Source: an uncultured Clostridia bacterium (lineage in GTDB: Bacteria; Bacillota; Clostridia; Oscillospirales; CAG-272). Taken from it: DNA of 32,549 nt. Below are positions 22,531 through 29,416 of this stretch, in pieces; the stretch's first letter is position 1, and each line of letters starts with the position of its first letter. The translations under genes and the position numbers were made by a program. The DNA lies in contig CAMKAU010000015.1 in NCBI GenBank assembly GCA_946410595.1, positions 1-32,549 of the forward strand. Reading direction: 5' to 3'. The notes under the pieces were generated by a model. It made no database searches, had not been told where the DNA came from, and was given only the letters and a program-made list of their open reading frames with translations.

Positions 22531-23970
22531 TCAGGAACCGGCGTTGTTTTCCGCGGCCTTCTCGGAGAGGACGTTGATGGCGAACTCCAGCGCGGTGCCG
22601 CGCTTTCTCAGGTTTTTCAGAAGACCCGTTCCGTCCGGATAGGCGCCGTCGGTTTTGGTAACGGCGTCGGAGATGACCGAATAGAGGATCTCCCCGTATC
22701 CGAACTCGTCAAGCGGGCCGAGGACCGTGCCGGAAAGGATCACCGAAAGCATCTCGGCGTCCGTTTCGTCCTCTCCGCAGAGGTCGGCGGCGTATTCCCC
22801 CCGATAAAGCTCGTAGGAACGGCAGAAGAGGAAATGCAGCGCGGCCGCGGCGATCTCCGGATCCGCCGCGCTTTTCGGCACCGCGGCGGCCGTCGCCCGG
22901 TCGGCAAGAACGGCGGAACGGTAGGGGATCTCGTCGCTTTCCATCTTCGGCATCGGCAAAAGCGCGGAGCGCTCCCGGTCCGCTTCCCCGTAGCGTCCGA
23001 GCGTGCCGAAAACGAAGACGGCGTTGCCCGCCTCGCTGCCGGCGGAGACGCGGTAGGGGCTCTCGTAAATCTTATCCCGCAAAACGGTCAGGCGGCGCAG
23101 GGGATCCTCCCCGTCCGCCAGGACGGACAAGGTCCCGTCCTCGTTTTCCCCGACCGGGTCCGCGCCGGAGGAGATCCAGAAAAAGGGCGCGTCCTCCTCG
23201 CCGATCCGCATCTGGAAAAAGGCGATTTCGCCGTCGACGCTGCCGTTGATCTCCGCGAGGATGCGGTTCATCGCGTCGTAGGTCCATTTGCCGTCCGCGA
23301 CGAGGGCGGTCGGCAGCTGCTCCGGCCGGTAAAAGGCGGAAAGCGCCGTTTTGTCGTAGATCACGGCGGACGCCGCGTCCCGATACCCGACGAGGAAAGC
23401 CCCCGTCAGAAGATAGCGTTTCCCCCCCACCGGGGCGGGGGCGTTTTCCCCGCTGTCGTAGGCGGGATGGGAAAGATCGATCGAAGCGTGGGAGGAAAGG
23501 TCCTCCAGCATCCCCCGCGCGAGCAGCTCGGAGAGATCGCCCGAGATCGGCAGGGCGAGAAGGTCCGCCTCAAGGTCGCCGGACGCCTCCGCCTGAGCGA
23601 GGAGGGCGGACGCGTTGACGGTTTTGGTAAAGCGGAGCGTGAGCCCGCGCTCCGTCTCCAGCATCTCCATCTCCTCGCTGTCCCCCCGCGCCATCAGCGT
23701 GGGGGCCGCGGAGGCGGTAAAGCCGTTCGTACGCTCCGCGTCCGAGTAGAGAACGGTAAAGGTCAGCCCGCCGAAATCGGAGCGCTCCGTTTCCGGCGCC
23801 TGGGTGTCCGGCGCCCGTCTTGTGACGACGGGATCGGGGTTGCCTTCGCTCCGGCGGATCGCGCGGCCGGAGAGAAAAACGACGAGAAGGGTGAGGACCG
23901 CCAGCGCGAGGATCGCGGGAAGGCGGAAAGAGAATCGCCCGTTTTTCGGGAAAAGCTGCGGCAGTTTCAC
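22531..23970 (-). CDS. Membrane-anchored solute-binding-like protein
   Basis: This is a 479-residue protein with a short basic N-terminus, one membrane helix (about residues 14-34) and a large external domain. There is no lipobox cysteine. The domain resembles ABC-type sugar-binding proteins: LEADLLALPISGDLSELLARG, SIDLSHPAYDS, AVIYDKTALSAF and ALVADGKWTYDAMNRILAE are the same kinds of segments as in the lipoprotein at 2456-3943, suggesting distant paralogy. No permease genes are nearby, so a sensing or scaffolding role is possible. A GTG start at 23970 is chosen because AAGGAGG lies 6 bases upstream, overlapping the end of the previous gene. The second gene of the long minus-strand block. 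Confidence 0.7.
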   Translation of the reverse strand: MKLPQLFPKNGRFSFRLPAILALAVLTLLVVFLSGRAIRRSEGNPDPVVTRRAPDTQAPETERSDFGGLTFTVLYSDAERTNGFTASAAPTLMARGDSEEMEMLETERGLTLRFTKTVNASALLAQAEASGDLEADLLALPISGDLSELLARGMLEDLSSHASIDLSHPAYDSGENAPAPVGGKRYLLTGAFLVGYRDAASAVIYDKTALSAFYRPEQLPTALVADGKWTYDAMNRILAEINGSVDGEIAFFQMRIGEEDAPFFWISSGADPVGENEDGTLSVLADGEDPLRRLTVLRDKIYESPYRVSAGSEAGNAVFVFGTLGRYGEADRERSALLPMPKMESDEIPYRSAVLADRATAAAVPKSAADPEIAAAALHFLFCRSYELYRGEYAADLCGEDETDAEMLSVILSGTVLGPLDEFGYGEILYSVISDAVTKTDGAYPDGTGLLKNLRKRGTALEFAINVLSEKAAENNAGS

Positions 23971-23981
23971 GGCGGACCTCC

Positions 23982-24506
23982 TTAACGGCGGACGGCAGCG
24001 GGGCAAAACGCCCTTGCCGCTTCAAAAAACTCGTCCTCCGCGTCGAACAGCAGGAGAGCCGGGCGGTCGGAGCCGTCCGGGCAGAAGAGAGCGCACGCCT
24101 TTTCGCTGCCGGGAGAGGAAAGCGCCTTTACCGTCCGCCGGGAAGCGGCGGCCGGTCTGCGCCCGATCTCCTCCCCGTCCGTGACGATCGCCTCCGCGCG
24201 GCGCAGATCGCAGGAAAAAAGCTCCTTCCGCCGGCTGGAGCCGTAGATCGCGGCGAGGGTGAAAAACCCGTCGGCGATCTCCACGTCGTAGACGAGGGTA
24301 AAGCGCGGGAAAAGAAGCCGGAACGCCGCGGCGGACAGGAGAAGAGCAAGCAAAAAGGACGCGGCGGAGGGGTAGGAGAGCGCGAGAACGGCCAAAGCGC
24401 CCGTCAGCGCGAGCAAAAGCGCCGCAAGGAAAAGACAGCGCAAGAGATACGCCCCTCTGTACGCCGCGCGATAGGAATATCCGACAAAGCCGCTTCTGCC
24501 CGCCAT
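23982..24506 (-). CDS. DUF6106-like two-helix membrane protein
   Basis: This is a 174-residue protein with two adjacent hydrophobic helices (about residues 20-65), then a cytoplasmic-like beta-rich domain. The segment FPRFTLVYDVEIADGFFTL followed by RRKELFSCDLRR, and a C-terminal LFDAEDEFFEAARAFCP, match the layout I recall for DUF6106 proteins of Clostridia (assignment from memory, function unknown). The ATG at 24506 is preferred because AAGGAG lies 6 bases before it; an in-frame ATG at 24530 lacks a good site. It heads the long minus-strand block, 40 bases after a good promoter. Confidence 0.6.
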   Translation of the reverse strand: MAGRSGFVGYSYRAAYRGAYLLRCLFLAALLLALTGALAVLALSYPSAASFLLALLLSAAAFRLLFPRFTLVYDVEIADGFFTLAAIYGSSRRKELFSCDLRRAEAIVTDGEEIGRRPAAASRRTVKALSSPGSEKACALFCPDGSDRPALLLFDAEDEFFEAARAFCPAAVRR

Positions 24507-24553
24507 TCCGTTCTCCTTATTTTTGCGCATACCCCGCGATTTTAATTACGGAT

Positions 24554-24582
24554 ATTTTATCATAGTTCTCTTTTATTTTCAA
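24554..24582 (-). promoter_or_regulatory. Promoter heading the 24.5-to-9.4 kb minus-strand block
   Basis: On the minus strand, TTGAAA (24582-24577) and TAAAAT (24559-24554) are 17 bases apart, with TG one base before the -10 (extended type). It is divergent from the proS promoter. Confidence 0.8.
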
Positions 24583-24624
24583 TGCTTTTCCCGAAAAAAC
24601 CCGTTTTCCCCCGCCCGCGCGGAC

Positions 24625-24653
24625 TTGACATCCTCTCCCCGCTGTGATAGAAT
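24625..24653 (+). promoter_or_regulatory. Promoter of proS
   Basis: TTGACA (24625-24630) and TAGAAT (24648-24653) are 17 bases apart, the same boxes as the bioY promoter. The leader is only about 40 bases, too short for a T-box. Confidence 0.88.
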
Positions 24654-24699
24654 AAAATAACTCATTTTGTCTATTCTATGCTTTTGAAAGGAAGTTTCC

Positions 24700-26142
24700 A
24701 TGGCTGACGATAAAAAAATGGTGGACCAGATTACCCCGATGGACGAGGATTTTGCCAAGTGGTACACCGATATCGTAAAAAAAGCGGAGCTGATCGAATA
24801 TACGAGCGTGAAGGGCTGTATGGTCATCCGTCCCTACGGCTACGCGATCTGGGAGAATATCCAGCGCATCCTTGACGCCGAGTTCAAGTCCCTCGGACAC
24901 GAGAACGTCTATATGCCGATGTTCATCACCGAGAGTCTGCTCAACAAGGAAAAGGACCACGTGGCCGGCTTTGCGCCCGAGGTGGCGTGGGTCACCCACG
25001 GCGGCAGCGAAAAGCTGGAGGAGCGCCTCTGCGTCCGCCCGACCTCCGAGACGCTCTTCTGCGAGCATTTTTCCAATATCGTCCACTCCTACCGCGACCT
25101 GCCGAAGCTCTATAACCAGTGGGTCAGCGTCGTCCGGTGGGAAAAGACGACCCGGCCGTTTTTGCGGACGCGCGAGTTTTTGTGGCAGGAGGGCCATACC
25201 GTCCACGAAACGGCGGAGGAGGCGGTCGCCGAGACCGAGCGGATGCTCCACGTCTACGCCGACTTCTGCGAAAACGTCCTCGCCATGCCGGTCGTCCGCG
25301 GCAGAAAGACGGACAGCGACAAGTTTGCCGGCGCCGTGGCCACCTACGCGCTGGAGGCGCTGATGCACGACGGAAAAGCCCTGCAGGCGGCGACCTCCCA
25401 CTATTTCGGAGACGGGTTCTCCCGCGCCTTCGGCGTGGAATACACCGATAAAGAAAACAAAAAGCGCCATCCCTTCCAGACCTCGTGGGGCTGCACGACC
25501 CGCCTGATCGGGGCGATCATTATGACCCACGGCGACGATAACGGTCTGGTCCTGCCGCCCGCCGTTGCGCCGGTACAGGTCGTTGTGATCCCCGTCGCCC
25601 AGCACAAGCCGGGCGTGATCGAGGCGGCGACCGCGCTGGCGGACCGTCTCTCCGCCGCCGGTCTGCGCGTGAAGACGGACGCAAGCGAAAACAGCGCCGG
25701 CTGGAAGTTTGCCGAATACGAGATGAAGGGCGTGCCGCTGCGCATCGAGATCGGCCCGCGCGACATCGAGCAAAACGCCTGCGTCGCCGTGACGCGCCTT
25801 GACCGCAAAAAGACCGTCCTCTCCCTCGACGGGGCGGAAGACGCCGTCAAAGCTCTCCTGGAAGAGGAGCGTGGGGCGATGTTCGCCCGCGCGAAAGAAA
25901 ATATGGATCGCCGCACCTACGACTGCCGCACGACCGAGGAGATCAAGGCCACGCTGGCGGAAAAGGGCGACGGCTTCATCCGCGCGATGTGGTGCGGCTC
26001 CCCCGAATGTGAAAAGAAGATCAAGGAGCTGACCGGCGTTTCCTCCCGCTGCATCCCCTTTGAGGGAGAAAAGATCGGCGACAGGTGCGTCTGCTGCGGA
26101 GAGCACGCCGATACCCTGCTCTACTTCGGCAACGCGTACTGA
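24700..26142 (+). CDS. proS: Prolyl-tRNA synthetase, type 3 (eukaryote/archaea-like)
   Basis: Charges tRNA-Pro. The 480-residue length and the C-terminal zinc-binding extension place it in the type 3 group rather than the longer bacterial ProS with an editing insertion. Seen: class II motif 2 region [12 protein letters not shown], motif 1 [17 protein letters not shown], the anticodon-binding domain ([16 protein letters not shown]), and C-terminal cysteines at 432, 437, 463 and 466 (CGSPEC, CVCCG), then the terminal Tyr. No trans-editing domain is visible in the window. The ATG has GGAAG 5 bases upstream. It is followed by the SEDS gene after 24 bases. Confidence 0.97.
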   Translation: MADDKKMVDQITPMDEDFAKWYTDIVKKAELIEYTSVKGCMVIRPYGYAIWENIQRILDAEFKSLGHENVYMPMFITESLLNKEKDHVAGFAPEVAWVTHGGSEKLEERLCVRPTSETLFCEHFSNIVHSYRDLPKLYNQWVSVVRWEKTTRPFLRTREFLWQEGHTVHETAEEAVAETERMLHVYADFCENVLAMPVVRGRKTDSDKFAGAVATYALEALMHDGKALQAATSHYFGDGFSRAFGVEYTDKENKKRHPFQTSWGCTTRLIGAIIMTHGDDNGLVLPPAVAPVQVVVIPVAQHKPGVIEAATALADRLSAAGLRVKTDASENSAGWKFAEYEMKGVPLRIEIGPRDIEQNACVAVTRLDRKKTVLSLDGAEDAVKALLEEERGAMFARAKENMDRRTYDCRTTEEIKATLAEKGDGFIRAMWCGSPECEKKIKELTGVSSRCIPFEGEKIGDRCVCCGEHADTLLYFGNAY

Positions 26143-26166
26143 TCCCGCTTTTTTGAGGGTTCTGCC

Positions 26167-27294
26167 ATGAGGGTCTTCGCCACCTCCCTGAAGGACCGGC
26201 TCAAGCAGCTTGATTTCATCATTCTCGGCTGCGTTCTCGCTCTCTCCCTGATCGGGATCGTCGCCCTGTGGGGGGCGAGGTCGGTCTACGGCGTCAAGTA
26301 CGTCGTCATCCAGAGCGTCGCTACGCTGATCGGACTTGTCTTCGTTTTCATCATCGCCAATCTCGACTATCAGGATATCTGCGACAAGCTGGCGCTCCCT
26401 CTCTTTATCGCCGCCGTCGCCGCGCTGGCGCTGACGCTGGTCGTCGGCTCTGTCGGGGATTACGGCAGCAAGAGCTGGATCAAGATCCCCGGCGTGCCGG
26501 TCAACATCCAGCCCTCCGAGTTCATCAAGCTCTTTCTGATCCTCACCTTCGCCAAACACCTGGAGCTTCTGCGCGGCAAGCTCAATCATCCCCTCTCCGT
26601 CCTCCGTCTCGCCCTGCACGCCGGGACGCTCGTCGGGCTGGTCATTTTGCAGGGGGATCTCGGCACCGCGCTCGTTTACATCGGCATCGTCCTCGCCATG
26701 CTCTTTGCGGCGGGGCTGAACCTCTGGTACTTCCTCCTCGGCGGCGGAGCCGTCCTGATCCTCTTCCCCTATCTCTGGCCCAAGCTCAACCTCTACCAGC
26801 GCGAGCGGATCCTCGTCGGCTTCAACCCCGAGATGGATCCGACCGGCAAGGGGCTGCAGCCCCTGATGTCGCGCCGCGCGATCGTGGCGGGCGGGCTCTT
26901 CGGCCGCGGGCTGGAGGGAGGCGGCGCCTACGAGGACGTCCCCTTCGCCCACACCGATTTCATTCTTTCCATCATCGGGGAAAAGTTCGGCTTTCTCGGC
27001 TGCATCCTCGTGATCGTCCTCTTCCTTGTCCTGATCACCCGGATCATCTACGTCGCCATGAAGGCGCGCAAGGACTGCGGCGCGTATATCGCCACCGGGA
27101 TCGCCGCCCTCCTCATCGCGCAGGTCACGGAAAACGTCGGGATGGCGCTTGCGATGCTCCCCGTCGTGGGGATCACGCTCCCCTTCCTCAGCTACGGGGG
27201 CTCGTCCGTCCTTTCCCTTTATCTCACCGTCGGGGTACTGGAAAGCATCTGCACCCACCGCAAAAAGTACCACTTTGAACGGGAAGAAACGTAA
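26167..27294 (+). CDS. RodA/FtsW-type SEDS peptidoglycan polymerase
   Basis: SEDS proteins polymerise lipid II glycan strands in the membrane together with a class B penicillin-binding protein. The 375-residue protein has about ten membrane helices. It also has GSKSWIKIPG (100-109), IQPSEFIK (114-121), the catalytic Asp164 in QGDLGT, RRAIVAGGLFGRG, HTDFILSIIGEKFGFLG and the C-terminal LPFLSYGGSSVLSLY. QGDLGT and the moderate size favour RodA (side-wall growth) over FtsW, but this is not decisive. The ATG has GAGGG 8 bases upstream. No PBP2 or mre genes are adjacent. It is probably co-transcribed with proS. Confidence 0.93.
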   Translation: MRVFATSLKDRLKQLDFIILGCVLALSLIGIVALWGARSVYGVKYVVIQSVATLIGLVFVFIIANLDYQDICDKLALPLFIAAVAALALTLVVGSVGDYGSKSWIKIPGVPVNIQPSEFIKLFLILTFAKHLELLRGKLNHPLSVLRLALHAGTLVGLVILQGDLGTALVYIGIVLAMLFAAGLNLWYFLLGGGAVLILFPYLWPKLNLYQRERILVGFNPEMDPTGKGLQPLMSRRAIVAGGLFGRGLEGGGAYEDVPFAHTDFILSIIGEKFGFLGCILVIVLFLVLITRIIYVAMKARKDCGAYIATGIAALLIAQVTENVGMALAMLPVVGITLPFLSYGGSSVLSLYLTVGVLESICTHRKKYHFEREET

Positions 27295-27318
27295 CGCAGC
27301 GTCTTTTCGCTCTTATTT

Positions 27319-27339
27319 CATTCCCGCGCCGCGGGAATG
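27319..27339. other. Small hairpin between the SEDS gene and the PqqD gene
   Basis: CATTCCCGC (27319-27327), GCC, GCGGGAATG (27331-27339): a 9-bp stem without a following T-run, ending 4 bases before the PqqD ribosome site. It may be a processing or stability element. Confidence 0.35.
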
Positions 27340-27356
27340 TATCAAGGAGGAACGGT

Positions 27357-27626
27357 TTGAAAATCAGAAAAGGGTTTCTGCTCCGCGAGGTCGCGGGAGA
27401 AAATATCGTGATCGGCACCGGAGAAGCGGCCAGGACCTTCAACGCGATGATCCACCTCAACAAGTCCGGCGCCTTCCTCTGGCGGCAGATGGAAAACCGG
27501 GATACCACCAAGGAGGACCTCCTCGCCGCCATGCTGGAGCATTACGACGTGACGGAGGATATCGCCTCGGCGGATATCGACGCCTTCCTCTCCGCGATGA
27601 GAGGAGCTGGTCTGCTTGAACAGTAA
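27357..27626 (+). CDS. PqqD family protein (RRE-type peptide-binding domain)
   Basis: This is an 89-residue PqqD-like protein. PqqD domains bind leader peptides and present them to modifying enzymes, often radical SAM proteins. Seen: FLLREVAGENIVIGTGEAAR, the HLNKSGAFLWRQME helix with the conserved N..GAFLW pattern, and a C-terminal ADIDAFLSAMRGAGLLE winged-helix end. It starts at a TTG (27357), supported by AAGGAGG 6 bases upstream; no ATG fits. It overlaps the S24/S26 peptidase gene by 11 bases. No precursor peptide or radical SAM gene is visible next to it, so its substrate is unknown. Confidence 0.85.
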   Translation: MKIRKGFLLREVAGENIVIGTGEAARTFNAMIHLNKSGAFLWRQMENRDTTKEDLLAAMLEHYDVTEDIASADIDAFLSAMRGAGLLEQ

Positions 27627-28104
27627 GGAGTCCTGCGACCGGCTCGAGGAGATCATCGCCTCCGTCGGCTGCGCCGTGGTGCAGGGGACGGGGACGAGTA
27701 TGCTCCCCCTGATCCGCAACTCCACCGACCGGATGCTGATCCTCGCCAAAAAGGACCGCAAGCCCGCCCGCCCCGAGATCGCCGTTTACCGGCGGGGGGA
27801 CCGCCTGATCGCCCACCGGATCCTCGGGACCGAGCCGGACGGGACGCTCCGGATCCGGGGGGACAACCAGACCCTCTGGGAGCGCGTTCCGCCTGAGGAC
27901 GTGATCGGCACGGTGGAAGGCGTGTACCGGGGGGACCGGTATCTCGACTTTTCGTCCGACAGAAAATCGCTCCGGCTCCGGAAGCTGTGGATCTCTCCGC
28001 TCTTTCCCCGCCGGATCGCCTTTGCCCTTCTCAACCGCCTTTCCCCGCTCTACCGCAGGGAAAACGCCTATACCCGCGCGCAGCGGGAAAAAGACCGAAA
28101 ATAA
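27616..28104 (+). CDS. S24/S26-type signal-peptidase-like protein without a membrane anchor
   Basis: This is a 162-residue protein with the S26 fold signature: nucleophile Ser28 in GTGTSMLPLIR, then AVYRRGDRLIAHRIL with His67, and RIRGDNQ with Asp83. The Ser/His/Asp arrangement is like the archaeal/ER-type (SipW-like) peptidases rather than the Ser/Lys type of bacterial LepB. There is no hydrophobic helix at either end. The C-terminus is basic and amphipathic (LWISPLFPRRIAFALLNRL), so it may be soluble or peripheral. It starts at a TTG with AGGAG 9 bases upstream, inside the end of the PqqD gene. Coupled expression implies a shared role, perhaps cleaving a PqqD-bound peptide (inference). Confidence 0.82.
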   Translation: MNSKESCDRLEEIIASVGCAVVQGTGTSMLPLIRNSTDRMLILAKKDRKPARPEIAVYRRGDRLIAHRILGTEPDGTLRIRGDNQTLWERVPPEDVIGTVEGVYRGDRYLDFSSDRKSLRLRKLWISPLFPRRIAFALLNRLSPLYRRENAYTRAQREKDRK

Positions 28105-28149
28105 AACCGTCCGCGGCGGCCGGGATCTCCGGCGAGGCGGACGGTTTTT
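28104..28149 (+). terminator. Terminator of the proS-to-peptidase cluster
   Basis: AAACCGTCCGC (28104-28114) pairs with GCGGACGGTTT (28137-28147), with inner CCGG pairing and TTTTT at 28145-28149. It begins at the peptidase stop codon. Confidence 0.88.
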
Positions 28150-28154
28150 GACAC

Positions 28155-28184
28155 AAAAAACGCCGCTCGAACGAGCGGCGTTTT
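28155..28184 (-). terminator. Terminator of rplJ-rplL
   Basis: CGCCGCTC (28161-28168), GAAC, GAGCGGCG (28173-28180). Read on the minus strand the stem is followed by TTTTTTGTG, 15-20 bases after the rplL stop. The TTTT on the other side lets it work both ways. Confidence 0.9.
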
Positions 28185-28198
28185 CCGGTTGGTGAAAC

Positions 28199-28579
28199 TT
28201 ATTTGATCTCGACGGTAGCGCCGGCAGCTTCGAGCTTGCCCTTGATATCGTCGGCGGTCTCCTTGTTGACGCCTTCCTTGATCGCCTTCGGAGCGGCTTC
28301 GACCAGGTCCTTCGCGTCCTTCAGGCCGAGACCGGTGATCTCGCGGACGACCTTGATGACGTCGAGCTTCTTCGCGCCGAAGTCCTTCAGGATGACGTCG
28401 AACTCGGTCTTCTCCTCGGCGGCGGCGGCAGCGGGAGCGCCGGCGGCGGCGCCGGGAGCGGCGGCCACGACGGCGGAAACGCCGAATTCCTCTTCGAGGG
28501 CCTTGACGAGATCGTTCAGTTCAAGGATGGTAAGTTCCTTGATTTCATCGAGCAGTTTGGTGGTTTTTTCGCTTGCCAT
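28199..28579 (-). CDS. rplL: 50S ribosomal protein L7/L12
   Basis: Stalk protein of the 50S subunit that recruits translation GTPases. The 126-residue protein has the N-terminal dimerisation helices ([20 protein letters not shown]), an Ala/Pro/Gly-rich hinge (about residues 40-56) and the C-terminal domain [20 protein letters not shown] with [19 protein letters not shown]. The second ATG (28579) is chosen because AGGAGG lies 8 bases upstream; an ATG two codons earlier is only 2 bases from that site. It follows rplJ by 59 bases. Confidence 0.98.
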   Translation of the reverse strand: MASEKTTKLLDEIKELTILELNDLVKALEEEFGVSAVVAAAPGAAAGAPAAAAAEEKTEFDVILKDFGAKKLDVIKVVREITGLGLKDAKDLVEAAPKAIKEGVNKETADDIKGKLEAAGATVEIK

Positions 28580-28638
28580 TTTCATTTCCTCCTAAATCGG
28601 TTCTTTTTTTGTTTGTTTGTCATGCGGTCATGCGACCA

Positions 28639-29151
28639 TCATGCTTCGGCGGGTACGCCGCCGTCCTTTTCGATCTTCGCGTTGAGTACGGCCGCCAGCT
28701 TGGAGAGGGGGGACTGGAGACAACCGAGAAGTTTTGCCACGAGCTGTTCCTTGCCGGGAATGCTCGCCAGCTCCTTCACGACGTCCGCGTCGACGACCGC
28801 TCCGTCAAGGAAACCGCCTTTGATCGCAAAGTTCTCGATTTTTTCGTCGTACGTCTTGAGGATCTTCGCAGGGGCGATGGGATCCTGTTCGGACACCGCC
28901 ACGGCGACCATTCCCTTGAGGTACGGCTTCAGCCCGTCGAGCCCGACCTGTTCGCAGGCTCTCTCGGTGATCGAGTTTTTGATGACCGCATACTTGACGC
29001 CCGCTTTCCGCAGGTCGGCGCGCATTTTGGTATCATCCTCGACCGTGATGCCCTGATACTGGACGATCACGCCGGACGCGGCGTTCTTCATCAGTTCGGC
29101 CAGAGCAGCCACGTCTGCTTGCTTCTTTTCGAGAATTGATTTGCTTGCCAT
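28639..29151 (-). CDS. rplJ: 50S ribosomal protein L10
   Basis: Binds 23S rRNA and anchors L7/L12 dimers to form the stalk; the L10-L12 complex also represses its own operon. The 170-residue protein shows SGVIVQYQGITVEDDTKMRA, VIKNSITERA, the GMVAVAVSEQDPIAPAKIL block and a C-terminal helix for L12 binding (LAAVLNAKIEK). The ATG at 29151 is standard for the family (MASKSILEKK); GGAGG lies 13 bases upstream, a rather long spacing. It is preceded by an L10 leader and attenuator. Confidence 0.98.
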   Translation of the reverse strand: MASKSILEKKQADVAALAELMKNAASGVIVQYQGITVEDDTKMRADLRKAGVKYAVIKNSITERACEQVGLDGLKPYLKGMVAVAVSEQDPIAPAKILKTYDEKIENFAIKGGFLDGAVVDADVVKELASIPGKEQLVAKLLGCLQSPLSKLAAVLNAKIEKDGGVPAEA

Positions 29152-29182
29152 GTTTTCCGTTTCACCTCCATTGCGCAAGTGT

Positions 29183-29231
29183 AAAAAAATTGCCCGTTAC
29201 GGCAAAGACAGCCGACGGACAAAACACGGGC
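29183..29231 (-). terminator. Attenuator at the end of the L10 leader
   Basis: On the minus strand, GCCCGT (29231-29226) can pair with ACGGGC (29197-29192), with CGGC/GCCG pairing inside, followed by TTTTTTT (29189-29183). The looped part contains the 3' strand of the L10-leader stem, so the two folds exclude each other. Transcription attenuation by L10-L12 is established for Bacillus subtilis rplJL. Confidence 0.7.
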
Positions 29232-29300
29232 GAAAAAACGCCCTCTTTTCTCCTCGGCAGGAAAGCCAGACGGCTTTTACCGGAACCTGCTGTCTTTGGA
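29198..29300 (-). ncRNA. L10 ribosomal protein leader
   Basis: On the minus strand CCAAAGACAGCAGG (29299-29286) pairs with CGGCTGTCTTTG (29214-29203). In between lie CCTGCCGAGGAGAA and a short hairpin (AAGCCGTCTGGCTT), the hallmarks of the L10_leader family. L10-L12 binds this RNA to repress rplJ-rplL. Recognised by eye. Confidence 0.88.
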
Positions 29301-29310
29301 TAACGCGGAT

Positions 29311-29339
29311 ATTGTAGCACTCTTTTTTCCGTTTGTCAA
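29311..29339 (-). promoter_or_regulatory. Promoter of rplJ-rplL
   Basis: On the minus strand TTGACA (29339-29334) and TACAAT (29316-29311) are 17 bases apart, placing the start of transcription at about 29305, right at the first base-paired part of the L10 leader. Confidence 0.93.
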
Positions 29340-29376
29340 GACCTTTTTTCAAAATCCCCGAAGGGGAGCGGAAAGC

Positions 29377-29411
29377 GGCCCCCGGCGCGACGGCCGGAGG
29401 CCCTTTTTTTT
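29377..29411 (+). terminator. Terminator-like hairpin with T8, + orientation
   Basis: GGCCCCCGGC (29377-29386) pairs with GCCGGAGGCC (29393-29402), with one G-U type pair when read on the minus strand, and T8 follows (29404-29411). The T-run is on the + strand side. On the minus strand, where the dnaC-like gene ends at 29417, the stem is followed only by GCTTTCC and then a small CCCC-TTC-GGGG hairpin (29355-29367). It may still contribute to termination of the minus-strand operon. Confidence 0.55.
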
Positions 29412-29416
29412 CGTTT

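Noticed and set aside
21742..23985. Long + strand open frame opposite truB and the solute-binding-like gene
   Set aside because: It spans two real minus-strand genes and their junction, and its translation is biased low-complexity sequence.
24654..24699. T-box leader before proS
   Set aside because: The promoter leaves only about 40 bases of leader, far too short for a T-box.
24676..27273. Long minus-strand open frame opposite proS and the SEDS gene
   Set aside because: It covers two well-recognised genes on the opposite strand and has no features of its own.
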